A stretch of DNA of 64,000 nt, taken from NCBI GenBank assembly GCA_029964075.1, contig CM057147.1, positions 12,607,513 to 12,671,512 on the forward strand. The letters are read 5' to 3'. The position numbers were made by a program, and so were the translations under genes. The stretch comes from Patiria pectinifera (Eukaryota > Echinodermata > Asteroidea > Valvatida > Asterinidae). The notes beneath the pieces were generated by a model. The model saw only the letters and a program-made list of their open reading frames with translations, searched no databases and was not told the origin of the DNA. Shown here one piece after another: positions 63,201 to 63,434 of this stretch; position 1 is the stretch's first letter, and each line of letters begins with the position of its first letter.

Positions 63201-63434
63201 AGTACAGCGGGCGGGCCGCAAGGTACCGTACTTTGGGTAATAAAACTTAGCGAAAGGCTAGTGCCCTCTCGGAAAAATATGCATATAGTAATACTCTACG
63301 GGTAAGTAGAGTGCAGAAGAACTGAAATTAAGAGAAAGGTTTTACCTCAAAGTCATCAAACCAGATGGAGACTGTTGTTTTTTCTTGTTGTGCATCTATA
63401 TCCTGTACCATACGTGGGCCATCAGTTACATAAC
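65..63434 (-). CDS. Giant multi-exon extracellular protein gene (FN3-like, cadherin-like, EGF), partial at both ends
   Basis: Thirty-five internal exons, listed separately below, were joined by reading acceptors (AG) and donors (GT) on the minus strand. The phase carried out of each exon matches the next at all 34 junctions, giving about 2,190 codons without a stop. Domain order is: FN3-like modules with Y-Y-x-T-V and VD-x-TPP-x-x-G signatures (exons 1-13); a middle region with a CQCC/CHLCDC patch (exons 14-22); one more FN3-like module (22-24); two dibasic furin-like sites (27 and 31); cadherin-like repeats (31-35); and an EGF-like start (35). Many N-x-S/T sequons fit secretion. The architecture suggests a cell-surface adhesion or matrix protein that may be cleaved by a proprotein convertase. 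I do not recognise a named family. No signal peptide, transmembrane segment, start or stop lies in the window. The exon structure is well supported; the function is inference. Confidence 0.85.
512..730. mobile_element. Short relic of the CAGTGTTGTAGTCGAG hAT family in intron 34
   Basis: The left end CGGTGTTGTAGTCGAG (512-527) and right end CTCGACTACAACACTG (715-730) are inverted repeats with one mismatch. They equal the left terminus of the 1.88-kb hAT element at 28.05 kb. GGTCTTGTGATGGCCTTGTG near the right end looks like a decayed subterminal array. No 8-bp duplication survives. Confidence 0.65.
731..1953. other. Intron 34 middle, no feature recognised
   Basis: About 1.2 kb of AT-rich intronic sequence between the two short elements. 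I see no coding sequence. Confidence 0.4.
1954..2224. mobile_element. Short TIR element with G/C runs in intron 34
   Basis: The left end CAAGGGCAGACCCAG and right end CTGGATCCGCCCTTG are inverted repeats with two mismatches. The interior has long G- and C-runs and CCCTCAAAATTGGGTCCC and AGATGCTCTGTGGTGCAATC; the latter block also occurs near 9.79 kb and, inverted, near 25.88 kb. Confidence 0.55.
2419..2658 (-). CDS. Exon 34 of the large gene, second cadherin-like repeat
   Basis: The acceptor is ttataaatgcag and the donor GAG|gtaaca; phase 0 in and out. It encodes LTVEQNTGTNVAYKDLTAM and AYDADTNDELTIITRPPTYG (L-x-x-x-D-A-D-T-x-D-x-L-x-x-x-I-x-x-P-P-x-x-G). A Cys-containing loop follows. Confidence 0.87.
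2659..3222. other. Intron 33, exon-like decoy only
   Basis: The intron holds an exon-like open stretch (about 2.96-3.08 kb, minus strand) with an acceptor and donor. Its phases do not fit the flanking exons, which already join in frame, so I treat it as non-coding. Confidence 0.45.
3223..3365 (-). CDS. Exon 33 of the large gene, cadherin-like repeat end
   Basis: The acceptor is cttttattcag and the donor TTG|gtaaat; phase 1 in, phase 0 out. It encodes TVNLTIEVRPVNDNPVLYSA. V-x-P-V-N-D-N-P is the hallmark junction between cadherin-like repeats. Confidence 0.88.
3366..3776. other. Intron 32, no feature recognised
   Basis: About 410 bp, AT-rich with T-runs near 3.67 and 3.72 kb. Nothing else is recognised. 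Confidence 0.5.
3777..3944 (-). CDS. Exon 32 of the large gene, cadherin-like repeat
   Basis: The acceptor is tctattccag and the donor ACTG|gtaaga; phase 1 in and out. It encodes TLLYTFQATDLEDVILVFEL and GEFSYTPCADCYGIFTLQIT. The A-x-D-x-E and F-x-Y-x-P-x-x-x-x-Y-G-x-F-x-x-x-I pattern is that of a cadherin-like repeat with two extra cysteines. Confidence 0.88.
3945..4321. other. Intron 31, no feature recognised
   Basis: About 375 bp, AT-rich. No repeat or coding signal is seen. Confidence 0.5.
4322..4526 (-). CDS. Exon 31 of the large gene, second furin-like site and start of cadherin-like repeats
   Basis: The acceptor is tcactttgtag and the donor GAAG|gtaact; phase 0 in, phase 1 out. It encodes SSLEPGRKRRALQED, a second R-K-R-R convertase-type site, then NNPPVITNL and EHMFMNEDEG. 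The N-P-P-V and N-E-D-E-G-T motifs are typical of the start of tandem cadherin-like (tandem-95 type) repeats. Confidence 0.88.
4527..6027. other. Intron 30 remainder, no firm feature
   Basis: About 1.5 kb. A segment at 5.6-5.85 kb (CAGTCCCAATATCTATCAAT and GGGACTGGCAACCAGTCTAC) resembles dispersed repeat sequence, but no termini are seen. Confidence 0.4.
6028..6152. repeat. Short tandem duplication just downstream of exon 30
   Basis: CTTGGGCCAGGACTACTTGA and CTTGGGCCAAGACTACTTGA, each followed by AATAAAGA, lie about 95 bp apart, ending 34 bp from the exon 30 donor. Confidence 0.65.
6186..6274 (-). CDS. Exon 30 of the large gene
   Basis: The acceptor follows a short T-run (tttttttag); the donor is CAG|gttggt; phase 1 in, phase 0 out. 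It encodes SQWQDAAKTCSDVDQITYLD. It is separated from exon 29 by an 8.6-kb intron filled with minisatellite and a transposon. Confidence 0.8.
6965..9485 (-). repeat. 64-bp minisatellite, downstream block (about 39 units)
   Basis: The unit is the same as in the block at 14.1-14.9 kb. A higher-order duplication is visible: a segment of about 225 bp with CTAGATTTTGTCTCTCTCCA and GAATCATGTTTGTCCCAGTA occurs at about 7511 and again at 7736. Units near 8.2-9.1 kb include a variant with TATATAAATCTAGG. Most units keep the AAAG|GTGAGT donor on the minus strand. Confidence 0.9.
10728..10860 (-). repeat. In-frame direct duplication in the hAT transposase
   Basis: Two adjacent copies encode MQDLNFLLFCYFLDAVLP and MQDLNFQLFCYFLDAVLP, each followed by (I/M)FDKAN. 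The copies are about 70 bp and nearly identical, so the duplication is recent and kept frame. Confidence 0.85.
11078..11965 (-). repeat. 42-bp minisatellite within the hAT transposase frame
   Basis: About 21 units of 42 bp encode SKSTQPSSKSTQAT on the coding strand. Because 42 is divisible by 3, other frames are also open (RAPNPAAKAPRPPA on the same strand; GALAGGLGAFAAGL and VLLLVAWVLLLLGW on the other). A higher-order duplication of about 210 bp (11.49-11.69 and 11.70-11.90 kb) is visible. Confidence 0.9.
14105..14945 (-). repeat. 64-bp minisatellite, upstream block (about 13 units), carrying splice donors
   Basis: On the gene strand each unit runs GTGAGTCTAAGCACACCGGG, GAACTGGACAGAGGCAAAAC, CTAGACTTATCTACTGGGAC, AAAG (64 bp). 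The unit boundary AAAG|GTGAGT is a full consensus 5' splice site, present or one base off in most copies. The first unit is continuous with exon 29. The block is interrupted at about 14.1 kb by the hAT-derived insertion and resumes at 9.48 kb. Confidence 0.9.
14880..15022 (-). CDS. Exon 29 of the large gene, ending inside the 64-bp minisatellite
   Basis: The acceptor is tttgtattccag; phase 2 in. It encodes FVYEPTFYITSLGQTEVKGP and then runs into the first minisatellite unit (MSLSTPGNWTEAKPRLIYWD) to donor ACAGAG|gtgagt, phase 1 out. At the position where the first unit would carry a donor, the sequence is AACATGAGT, with no GT. The next unit's donor is the first that keeps frame with exon 30. 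So about 20 residues of the protein appear to be exonised repeat. Other in-frame donors lie every third unit downstream. Confidence 0.65.
15452..15602 (-). CDS. Exon 28 of the large gene
   Basis: The acceptor is cttgtgttattgcag and the donor ACAG|gttggt; phase 1 in, phase 2 out. It encodes HQGGSLILGLLDVNRTNQEF and YTIQYTSRLLR. Confidence 0.85.
15603..17367. other. Intron 27, unresolved repeat-like content
   Basis: This 1.77-kb intron differs in composition along its length. Bases 16.69-17.02 kb are CpG- and GC-rich (GCGCCGTGCCTGGCGCGGCC), unlike the AT-rich flanks, suggesting inserted sequence. An 80-codon minus-strand frame (16441-16683) contains EKKQRSSQKFREEYREKLKN but has no match I know. 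No termini can be defined. Confidence 0.35.
17368..17493 (-). CDS. Exon 27 of the large gene, with furin-like site
   Basis: The acceptor is ctgatcaacag and the donor GGAG|gtaggt; phase 1 in and out. It encodes a Ser/Thr-rich lead and then SQRRRKRAIDNHFDFTV. R-R-R-K-R followed by A is a good match to the R-x-K/R-R proprotein convertase consensus, so the precursor could be cut here. The cleavage is inferred. Confidence 0.85.
17494..17895. other. Intron 26, no feature recognised
   Basis: About 400 bp, no repeat or coding sequence seen. Confidence 0.5.
17896..17975 (-). CDS. Exon 26 of the large gene (shortest, 80 bp)
   Basis: The acceptor is tgctatttag and the donor TTAG|gtcagt; phase 2 in, phase 1 out. 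It encodes CLYTWMKMCNPAMLCVTVSA. It is too short to stand alone and is supported mainly by phase fit on both sides. Confidence 0.75.
17976..18624. other. Intron 25, no feature recognised
   Basis: About 650 bp of AT-rich sequence. Nothing is recognised. Confidence 0.5.
18625..18847 (-). CDS. Exon 25 of the large gene
   Basis: The acceptor is tgccctatag and the donor GGAA|gtaagt; phase 1 in, phase 2 out. It encodes EYCVSSSAKLLDDVVPCMVV and IIVRAGDNEERFNITDFKAA. Confidence 0.87.
18848..19477. other. Intron 24, no feature recognised
   Basis: About 630 bp, T-rich on the plus strand near 19.0-19.15 kb. No repeat or coding signal is supported. Confidence 0.5.
19478..19648 (-). CDS. Exon 24 of the large gene
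   Basis: The acceptor is tatttcctag and the donor TACG|gtagga; phase 1 in and out. It encodes GVTVLLEEPTADDVNTISMF and GISWSKPQDESINRY. The open frame runs on past the donor to a stop, but only this donor restores frame with exon 25 (RYEYCVSS). Confidence 0.8.
19851..20160 (-). repeat. Tandem degraded copies of exon 23 with donors, intron 23
   Basis: Three decayed copies of the 3' half of exon 23 follow the real exon. One is at 19851-19935 (CTCTACCTACCATCACATTC, donor kept as GTAGGT on the minus strand). One is at 19977-20085 (TCATTGATAGCCTTCAAAGT, donor reads GTCGGT). One is partial at 20101-20160. All share the stretch coding for the Y-Y-V-T-V-K-A-I-N core in the real exon, with frame-breaking changes. 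TTTGTTTGTC-type simple sequence separates them. Confidence 0.82.
20211..20394 (-). CDS. Exon 23 of the large gene
   Basis: The acceptor is atatcttag and the donor GATG|gtaggt; phase 0 in, phase 1 out. It encodes EHYWAIGTSKGATDLQDF, sequons NQT and NTT, and YYVTVKAINGAGLETIVECD, a classic FN3-like core. Degraded copies of its 3' half lie in the following intron at 19.85-20.16 kb. Confidence 0.9.
20395..20801. other. Intron 22, no firm feature
   Basis: About 400 bp. A segment near 20.68-20.72 kb has GGTCGCAGGTTCAAATTCTG, which resembles a tRNA-type B box, but no A box or tail confirms a SINE. Confidence 0.35.
20802..20983 (-). CDS. Exon 22 of the large gene
   Basis: The acceptor is aactttcttag and the donor AAG|gtgaat; phase 1 in, phase 0 out. 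It encodes GKSVSASSNGFYVDDTPAQL and ALWSFIDMDSMVK, an FN3-like linker followed by the start of the next module. Confidence 0.88.
21225..21930. repeat. Left subterminal tandem array, ~166-bp units
   Basis: GGATCCCGACCCAAGGTGGG recurs at about 21337, 21502, 21668 and 21834, a period of 165-166 bp. Each unit contains smaller palindromic GTCGGGATCCCGAC-like blocks and GGGATACATCGGGATAGCT. Confidence 0.85.
22640..22740 (+). other. Exon-like segment with strong donor inside the 6-kb element
   Basis: The plus strand reads KVVAKAKESSSVFPAFIGKI and then meets CGGTG|GTAAGT, a consensus donor. CpG-rich promoter-like sequence precedes it. It may be a captured first exon; no family is recognised. Confidence 0.25.
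23825..23860. repeat. GC-rich hairpin
   Basis: GGCTGGCCCGG and CCGGGCCAGCC form a perfect 11-bp inverted repeat with a 9-bp loop, inside the 6-kb element. Confidence 0.7.
24400..24595 (-). pseudogene. Exon-like gene head, left palindrome arm
   Basis: ATG at 24595 opens MKKKSCRSNINSSRKFNVFK and ARGALRIE on the minus strand. The right arm encodes nearly the same peptide in the opposite direction. The basic Lys/Arg start followed by N-V-F-K-I-A is faintly like the start of small ribosome-biogenesis factors, but I would not assign it. The frame loses its match after about 50 residues. Confidence 0.35.
24855..24973 (+). pseudogene. Exon-like gene head, right palindrome arm
   Basis: ATG at 24855 opens MKKKSRRSNTNTRRKFNVFK and then IARGALRIERE on the plus strand. 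A donor-like CGTCA|GTAAAC follows at about 24972. Compared with the left arm, differences are mostly conservative (C/R, I/T, S/R), so the peptide may once have been under selection. CpG-rich sequence lies upstream in the palindrome centre. Confidence 0.4.
26402..27240. repeat. Right subterminal tandem array of GGGATCCCGA blocks
   Basis: Dozens of CCCATCGGGATCCCGAC, AAATATCCCGGTGG and CAGTATCCCACCGGGATTCC blocks form nested repeats. It ends at the terminal inverted repeat. Several strands and frames are open, but these are repeat artefacts. Confidence 0.85.
27308..27518 (-). CDS. Exon 21 of the large gene
   Basis: The acceptor is ctgtttgtacag and the donor ACAG|gtgaga; phase 0 in, phase 1 out. 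It begins with Cys-rich RPCVPCIHPCDRYQCDPSC and continues with several sequons (NLT, NTT, NAT). Its donor lies only 55 bp from the end of the 6-kb TIR element in the next intron. Confidence 0.87.
28054..28205. repeat. Left subterminal GAGGCC hexamer array
   Basis: About two dozen (G/A)AGGCC hexamers with interspersed ACAACCTCC. It mirrors the array at the element's other end. Confidence 0.8.
28815..29022 (-). pseudogene. Exon-like segment inside the hAT element, possible captured host exon
   Basis: On the minus strand, acceptor GGTTACAG at about 29023 opens a frame reading IRPKPLDSLPLAMILKFFE, then AIGFKSDDPRIHGHFDEL. The LP-x6-FF-x-AIG-x-x-S-D-DPRI pattern recalls, from memory, the EF-hand-like region before the catalytic domain of glutaminases. 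The 3' limit is unclear, and the sequence after LPCC is probably not coding. It is not part of the host mRNA, because exons 20 and 21 are already in frame. Confidence 0.35.
29768..29932. repeat. Right subterminal GAGGCC hexamer array
   Basis: GAGGCC and AAGGCC hexamers and GGCCTCGAGGCCGGCC blocks run up to the hAT-type terminus. Confidence 0.8.
30570..30699 (-). CDS. Exon 20 of the large gene
   Basis: The acceptor is tcctgatatag and the donor GAG|gtaaga; phase 2 in, phase 0 out. It encodes MPPDQSNLCRYGAPFRAG and FAGVGSVAGATDIVPFEE. Confidence 0.83.
30700..31164. other. Intron 19, no feature recognised
   Basis: About 465 bp, AT-rich with a T-run near 30.97 kb. Nothing else is recognised. Confidence 0.5.
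31165..31343 (-). CDS. Exon 19 of the large gene
   Basis: The acceptor is tatcggtacag and the donor TGAG|gtcttt; phase 0 in, phase 2 out. It encodes EWSFEVYVDGKLLSSLTGIP and TKLILHVFNRDSY. The Y-V-D-G-K-x-L pattern is weakly reminiscent of concanavalin-like folds, but I do not assign one. Confidence 0.83.
31344..31915. other. Intron 18, no feature recognised
   Basis: About 570 bp with no repeat or coding signal that I can support. Confidence 0.5.
31916..32067 (-). CDS. Exon 18 of the large gene
   Basis: The acceptor is tcttttctag and the donor GAG|gtattg; phase 1 in, phase 0 out. It encodes SVSQAVLWCRYLEDVWQM and HHFSVHIRVVPFDANE, a beta-rich stretch with no family I recognise. Confidence 0.85.
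32366..32579 (-). repeat. Tandem copies of the exon 17 splice donor in intron 17
   Basis: Units start at 32366, 32459 and 32559 (periods 93 and 100 bp). Each includes TCCAACTCTA(T/G)CCAA, the last bases of exon 17, followed by GTAAGA, GCAAGA or GTAAGA on the minus strand. The copy at 32559 is the real donor; the other two lie downstream in the intron. The intervening ATGTCAGACATA and GATTGGTCAGAACACCATGG blocks are also repeated. Confidence 0.8.
32565..32853 (-). CDS. Exon 17 of the large gene
   Basis: The acceptor is tttcaacag and the donor CCAA|gtaaga; phase 0 in, phase 1 out. It begins SMCHLCDCVNFLG, continuing the Cys-rich patch, then runs through a Ser/Thr-rich stretch and an acidic KKDEDVDSVSDDESG segment. 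Its last 15 or so bases and its donor are repeated twice more downstream in the intron. Confidence 0.85.
33118..33513. repeat. Foldback (MITE-like) element in intron 16
   Basis: Left-arm blocks AGCCATTTGCGAG, CTGGTACACTGACTT, TTTTAACTTTGAATTCTCC, GACCAAAGACACTGTT and GGGCAAGC recur in reverse complement, in mirrored order, in the right arm (33375-33513). Arms are about 140-160 bp with moderate divergence, separated by about 95 bp. Confidence 0.8.
33593..33748 (-). CDS. Exon 16 of the large gene
   Basis: The acceptor is tgaaatgatag and the donor CAG|gtaagt; phase 0 in and out. It has LHSVTSILFWDGPDGAIGEY and ICQCCYDQPFNQ, the first half of the Cys-rich patch. Confidence 0.85.
33749..34169. 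other. Intron 15, no feature recognised
   Basis: About 420 bp, AT-rich. No repeat or coding signal is seen. Confidence 0.5.
34170..34286 (-). CDS. Exon 15 of the large gene
   Basis: The acceptor is ttgataaccag and the donor GAG|gtcagt; phase 0 in and out. It encodes SDENVMLIMERDTRGPRMLS and AYVTNAQIVRSSEYE. The G-P-R-M motif is shared with exon 1, which suggests that middle-region segments are related to the linkers between modules. Confidence 0.85.
35220..35340. repeat. Internal complementary region of element A
   Basis: CTCTACAGGTAAGTATTC ... GTAGACCCCAACCACACTTC is the reverse complement of the element's left end (34973-35033). After a G-run, AAGTCTACTTCACTCTACTT ... TACTTATGCATA is the reverse complement of its right end (about 40757-40805). 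Confidence 0.85.
35647..35705. repeat. Twin perfect or near-perfect palindromes in the 3' part of element A
   Basis: CCCGAGTATACTCGGG (35647-35662) is a perfect 16-bp palindrome. CCCGAGTATATTCGGG (35690-35705) is the same with one change. Both sit in a repeated GCTATCCCGAG context downstream of the recombinase frame. Confidence 0.8.
35985..36985 (-). pseudogene. DIRS tyrosine recombinase of element A, broken
   Basis: The N-terminal SAM-like domain (ESTKKNYNSRLHHFYKWC) overlaps the end of the RT/RNase H frame in another frame, as is usual in DIRS elements. The middle part (LKNYRSAIAAIHGGF) then appears in a shifted frame. The catalytic region returns to the first frame with the Arg box (TSRRRSELHSL), a TGA stop near 36256, then HAHEVRATSTSW (His-x-x-Arg box) and FTECYLKDV (catalytic Tyr). 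All catalytic boxes are present, but two frame changes and one stop interrupt the gene, so this copy should make no working recombinase. Confidence 0.8.
36807..38720 (-). CDS. DIRS reverse transcriptase-RNase H of element A
   Basis: This is an open frame of 637 codons. RT motifs include FFLVPKKEAG, SLDLKDAYLHIPV (catalytic Asp), LPFGLATSPRVFT and IFMYLDDWIII (YLDD box). RNase H follows with TTDASLFGWG, HINVLEMLAVINAL, RCDNATVVAYIN and TADALSRG, giving the D-E-D-D set. The C-terminal block with DLFASRNNHQLPVY and LLIAPFWPRQPW is typical of DIRS and related elements. The protein would copy the element's RNA into DNA and remove the RNA strand. The frame is intact, yet upstream and downstream genes are broken. 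The start Met is the first in the open frame and is uncertain. Confidence 0.88.
   Translation of the reverse strand: MIVRPTVVPSDPTKRLSLEGEINSLLGKWAIRPHPPGETRSGFMSTFFLVPKKEAGMWHPILHLKPLNKFIRPRRFRMDTLNIILQSIHTPAWGASLDLKDAYLHIPVRPDHWKFLRFQYENVQYEFMVLPFGLATSPRVFTRVVKTIGAALRKQGVMIFMYLDDWIIIAQSQTAASAALNLTWRLAADLGFIINAEKSHPHPFQFPIFLGASLDLQKGLVRPTEERVVNLQQCVSLFLPTTMAPAQAWLRLLGLMASMVDVVNFCRLRIRPIQLHLLSFYRPSRHHIRHLVPTIPWLIPNLRWWLDNANLTEGRAFHNPKPSVTITTDASLFGWGTTLHLRQVAGRWGPEDCSKHINVLEMLAVINALQRFQASVTNQVVNIRCDNATVVAYINRQGGTRSAQLCALTWNLFHWCMSHRVTLLASHLPGEENVTADALSRGWVVPTEWTLRPQVVQSLFLLIDRPHVDLFASRNNHQLPVYCARHNDPCAWQTDALAIRWDRLLAYAFSPFFLIPRVLTKVEQEDCKILLIAPFWPRQPWFPRLTKLLVHRPVILPQRADILFQPSSGFLYPAPEDLHLTCWVLSRNPSARRAFLNELRPLQPAADGNLPKKIITVDYTIFTNGVEPGLCVPPILL
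38882..40489 (-). pseudogene. gag-like gene of element A, split over two frames
   Basis: Three overlapping minus-strand open segments cover the position of gag: 39956-40489 (starting MKRLGRADLSQTGG, Pro/Ser-rich), 39415-39966 (with the acidic SAESSDDDEEPDRLQRLSIS) and 38882-39445 (LLLLTEYLAVGYEEDSP, then a basic Gly/Arg-rich tail). Content is continuous but the frame changes twice, suggesting indels in an ancestral single ORF. Assignment as gag rests on position and composition, since these proteins are poorly conserved. Confidence 0.6.
40897..41045 (-). CDS. Exon 14 of the large gene
   Basis: The acceptor is gacttttgcag and the donor CAG|gtaggc; phase 1 in, phase 0 out. It encodes LPNPEGPLCPLRDIPFTDPQ and KGLWNMKREKWDLEYQSQQ. 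It opens the middle region, for which I recognise no domain. Its donor lies about 90 bp upstream of a full DIRS-like element in the next intron. Confidence 0.85.
41150..41949. mobile_element. Possible hAT-like relic with GACTCGAGTC subterminal motifs in intron 13
   Basis: The right side has GTGACTCGAGACGGACTTGA, GGACTCGAGTCCTACAATAC and ends ACTG at 41949. On the other strand this starts CAGTATTGTAGGACTCGAGT, a hAT-style terminus. The left side (41.17-41.28 kb) has several GAGTC/GACTC motifs but no clear matching end or target duplication, so the left limit is a guess. Confidence 0.35.
42242..42416 (-). CDS. Exon 13 of the large gene
   Basis: The acceptor is tttctgcacag and the donor ACTG|gtaaat; phase 0 in, phase 1 out. 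It encodes PYFVQLSVVNYAGDSVLSQV and VDSSEPTAGLVVDG, ending the first long run of FN3-like modules. A 3.9-kb non-coding DIRS-like element sits in the preceding intron. Confidence 0.88.
42691..46596 (-). mobile_element. Non-autonomous DIRS-like element (element B) in intron 12
   Basis: Inverted terminal repeats 42735-42887 and 46426-46583 are near identical (a handful of mismatches in about 150 bp). Just inside the left repeat, 42905-43010 holds the complement of both outer ends fused head to head, meeting at GGAATTCC. This is the internal complementary region that defines DIRS1-type elements, which use it to close a circular DNA intermediate before recombinase-mediated insertion. The interior of about 3.4 kb has only short ORFs, none recognisable, so movement would need proteins from another element. 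Orientation is set by the position of the complementary region, as in element A. Confidence 0.8.
42905..43010. repeat. Internal complementary region of element B
   Basis: The left part (GGTAAACAGAGGTGAGTATT ... TTGGATTTTAGG) is the reverse complement of the element's left end at 42691-42745. The right part (AATTCCATTACAGAAAATAC ... CTACATTTGCA) is the reverse complement of its right end at 46545-46596. The two meet without a gap. Confidence 0.85.
46597..47142. other. Remainder of intron 12, no feature recognised
   Basis: About 550 bp between the right end of element B and exon 12. I see no coding sequence or repeat. Confidence 0.4.
47143..47355 (-). CDS. Exon 12 of the large gene
   Basis: The acceptor is tgcatttccag and the donor ATT|gtgagt; phase 0 in and out. 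It contains VSVVWEDYRDDESGIKSYNL and an acidic CNEDEDN stretch, an FN3-like B/C strand region. Confidence 0.88.
48121..48242. repeat. Foldback element in intron 11
   Basis: The arm starting GTGGTGAAGTAAAACTAGCC at 48121 is mirrored by an arm ending GGCTAGTTTTACTACACCAC at 48242. Near the centre, CCATGGACCATTCTATTTTC pairs with its exact complement around a CTCGGCTTTGCCTCGG loop. Pairing is nearly complete over about 120 bp, so the DNA or transcript could form one long hairpin. Confidence 0.85.
48401..48504 (-). CDS. Exon 11 of the large gene
   Basis: The acceptor is ctttctag and the donor ATG|gtaagt; phase 1 in, phase 0 out. It encodes INEGGQCNSSTSYFSVDITP and the following P-x-x-G linker of an FN3-like module. 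Confidence 0.88.
48984..49274 (-). CDS. Exon 10 of the large gene
   Basis: The acceptor is atctgttcag. Two donors overlap at GTGGGTGGGTGAAT. The upstream one (G|gtgggt) keeps frame with exon 11, while the one 4 bp downstream would create an immediate stop, so I chose the former. Phase 1 in and out. It contains LLYYVGLGEPSTSSIPPEDM and EGSYYVTVVG, an FN3-like module. Confidence 0.82.
50697..50812. repeat. Tandem duplication of a ~59-bp unit in intron 9
   Basis: Two copies of a unit with ATATACCTCATATACCTGT and ATATGTACCCTAGAAAGTG lie head to tail. The rest of the 1.65-kb intron shows no other repeat or coding sequence. Confidence 0.75.
50929..51201 (-). CDS. Exon 9 of the large gene
   Basis: The acceptor is atccccttcag and the donor CTTG|gtaggt; phase 1 in and out. 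It encodes YYEAAVGTDRRYPKTRDNVV and DSTYYVTVRGYSASFATAEV, an FN3-like module core. Confidence 0.88.
51202..52237. other. Intron 8, no complete feature
   Basis: The intron is about 1.0 kb. Near 51.43-51.47 kb there is a C-run followed by CTGGATCCGCGCCTG, resembling one end of the 1.95-2.22 kb TIR element. Nothing else is recognisable. Confidence 0.4.
52238..52507 (-). CDS. Exon 8 of the large gene
   Basis: The acceptor is tttgacttag and the donor ACAG|gtaggt; phase 1 in and out. It has GETYYTLVRATNALGL, then DGITVKRDPLIPGQVYDG and SASWKGFGQGMPI, spanning one module's end and the next module's start. Confidence 0.88.
52784..53044. repeat. Tandem duplication of a ~131-bp unit in intron 7
   Basis: Two head-to-tail copies, 52784-52914 and 52915-53044, both begin GGATTGCATGTTCTTTCAG and end CGCACTATGAAGTGAC. 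Only a few substitutions separate them, so the duplication is fairly recent. Confidence 0.85.
53037..53083. repeat. Perfect hairpin in intron 7
   Basis: GAAGTGACGTATCG and its exact reverse complement CGATACGTCACTTC are separated by about 19 bp, next to the tandem duplication. It could be the terminus of a small foldback element. Confidence 0.6.
53164..53868 (-). CDS. Exon 7 of the large gene (largest exon)
   Basis: This 705-bp exon has acceptor cgtgttgacag and donor CAAG|gtaata; phase 1 in and out. It covers more than two FN3-like modules. RVYYVTVEAFNAVN leads into IDDTPPTYGLVV; a Cys-bearing insert (ECASEEECLSLDGECLESL) is followed by LWQPFTDEDTQITKYEVALG; a second module has VYATVRGYNEAGLTSTAVSN; and the third begins SASWDFSGDPCPMKKYEWAI. 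Other exons in this gene carry half a module each, so this exon either escaped intron gain or lost introns. Confidence 0.9.
54200..54770 (+). mobile_element. 3' fragment of a probable Penelope-like retroelement in intron 6
   Basis: On the plus strand, 54212-54334 reads out as a C-terminal tail that includes KDSVRLSREKVWMNPLRTIQ and PHGLN before a TAA stop. From memory, R-x-x-R-E-x-x-W-x-x-x-L-x-T-x-x-P-x-G-L-N resembles the end of the GIY-YIG endonuclease of Penelope-like elements. A long pyrimidine-rich stretch (54.33-54.72 kb) follows, as a 3' untranslated tail would. The rest of the element is absent. It lies antisense to the host gene. Confidence 0.45.
55432..55612 (-). CDS. Exon 6 of the large gene
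   Basis: The acceptor is ttaccatccag and the donor GCAA|gtgagc; phase 0 in, phase 1 out. It encodes CSWTGFLDAESGIDH and LVGTAQGQKDVF, the typical W-x-x-F-D-x-E-S-G-I plus G-T-x-x-G core of an FN3-like module. Confidence 0.85.
56290..56584. mobile_element. Short TIR element (MITE-like) with G- and A-runs in intron 5
   Basis: The left end GCATGGGCGTCGC (56296 on) is the reverse complement of the right end GCGACGCCCATGC (ending 56578). Both are flanked by CCATGC (56290-56295 and 56579-56584), a possible 6-bp target duplication, although that hexamer overlaps the palindromic end. The interior is homopolymer-rich (G9-G13 and long A-runs) with no coding sequence. Confidence 0.55.
57234..57340 (-). 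CDS. Exon 5 of the large gene
   Basis: The acceptor is gatctag and the donor CAG|gtatgg; phase 1 in, phase 0 out. It encodes LSVQAVNSVGL and then LTVDNTPPTVG, the end of an FN3-like module and its VD-x-TPP linker. Confidence 0.85.
57341..57745. other. Intron 4, no feature recognised
   Basis: An AT-rich intron of about 400 bp between exons 4 and 5. I see no repeat or coding sequence in it. Confidence 0.5.
57746..57944 (-). CDS. Exon 4 of the large gene
   Basis: The acceptor is ttattaacag and the donor ATAG|gtacaa; phase 0 in, phase 1 out. It encodes AMWDVNEGESDIMATYFSMG, then a PGNEDVFP stretch, matching the W-x-x-x-x-E-S-x-I and G-x-x-P-G core of the FN3-like module. The donor is weaker than the others but is the one that keeps phase. 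Confidence 0.8.
58480..58690. repeat. Interspersed repeat fragment in intron 3
   Basis: The segment runs from CCAGTCTATCGCAGG through GGGTGGAGAGAGGCAAGTGG to GCTTGCCCAAGGACACAACA. From memory, the last block resembles a motif that recurs in interspersed repeats of many marine animals. No internal promoter, tail or target duplication can be defined. Confidence 0.4.
58773..58963 (-). CDS. Exon 3 of the large gene
   Basis: The acceptor is tcatattatag and the donor CTG|gtgagt; phase 1 in, phase 0 out. It contains HGVSYYSTLRAITNADS followed by NGFTVDITAPE, the G-strand end of one FN3-like module and the linker to the next. Confidence 0.85.
58964..60251. other. Intron 2, no feature recognised
   Basis: This 1.3-kb AT-rich intron lies between exons 2 and 3. 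It has a G-run near 59.62 kb and a short inverted motif around CCCATTCACC/GTGAATGGG (60.12-60.17 kb). I see no coding sequence or complete repeat. Confidence 0.5.
60252..60369 (-). CDS. Exon 2 of the large gene
   Basis: The acceptor is gttaaccacag and the donor CAAG|gtatgg; phase 0 in, phase 1 out. It encodes ISHYEWAVGTTPGGEDV, the central strand of an FN3-like module (Y-x-W/x-A-x-G-T-x-P-G). The same signature appears as YEVALGTTPG in exon 7. Confidence 0.85.
60725..63310 (-). mobile_element. DIRS-like retroelement relic (element C) in intron 1
   Basis: The ends are diverged inverted repeats. Bases 60725-60773 align, as reverse complement, with 63243-63310 around TATGCAT, AGGGC(A/G)CTAG and the gene-strand TTCGCTAAG. 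The right end also resembles the right end of the 35-40.8 kb element (tatgcatA-rich, then ctctacnggtaag). Inside, the minus strand carries decayed gag-like and RT segments; the RT active-site motif reads YLDN instead of YLDD. The recombinase and RNase H parts are missing, so this is an internally deleted, dead copy. Confidence 0.7.
60960..62600 (-). pseudogene. Degraded gag-like/RT fragment of element C
   Basis: Minus-strand pieces in several frames match the neighbouring DIRS element. NLQPLNRFMRFRMDTLRVVL (61.2-61.3 kb) parallels that element's LKPLNKFIRPRRFRMDTLN. VFIYLDNWLII near 60.96-61.00 kb parallels MIFMYLDDWIII. A segment around 61.9-62.1 kb (NRNERVLQNTDNAARLG) sits where gag-like sequence is expected. 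Frameshifts and stops prevent one frame, and the second catalytic Asp is Asn. Confidence 0.6.
63346..63434 (-). CDS. Exon 1 of the large gene (first exon seen)
   Basis: The acceptor is ttttggtag and the donor GAG|gtaaaa. It enters in phase 1 and leaves in phase 0. The peptide contains DGPRMVQDIDAQQ and SIWFDDFE; the W-x-x-F/D pattern recurs in this gene's FN3-like modules just before the strand that starts with Y-E-W-A. The gene continues upstream, because the exon opens in mid-codon behind a splice acceptor. Its donor lies about 35 bp from the end of a DIRS-like relic. Confidence 0.8.
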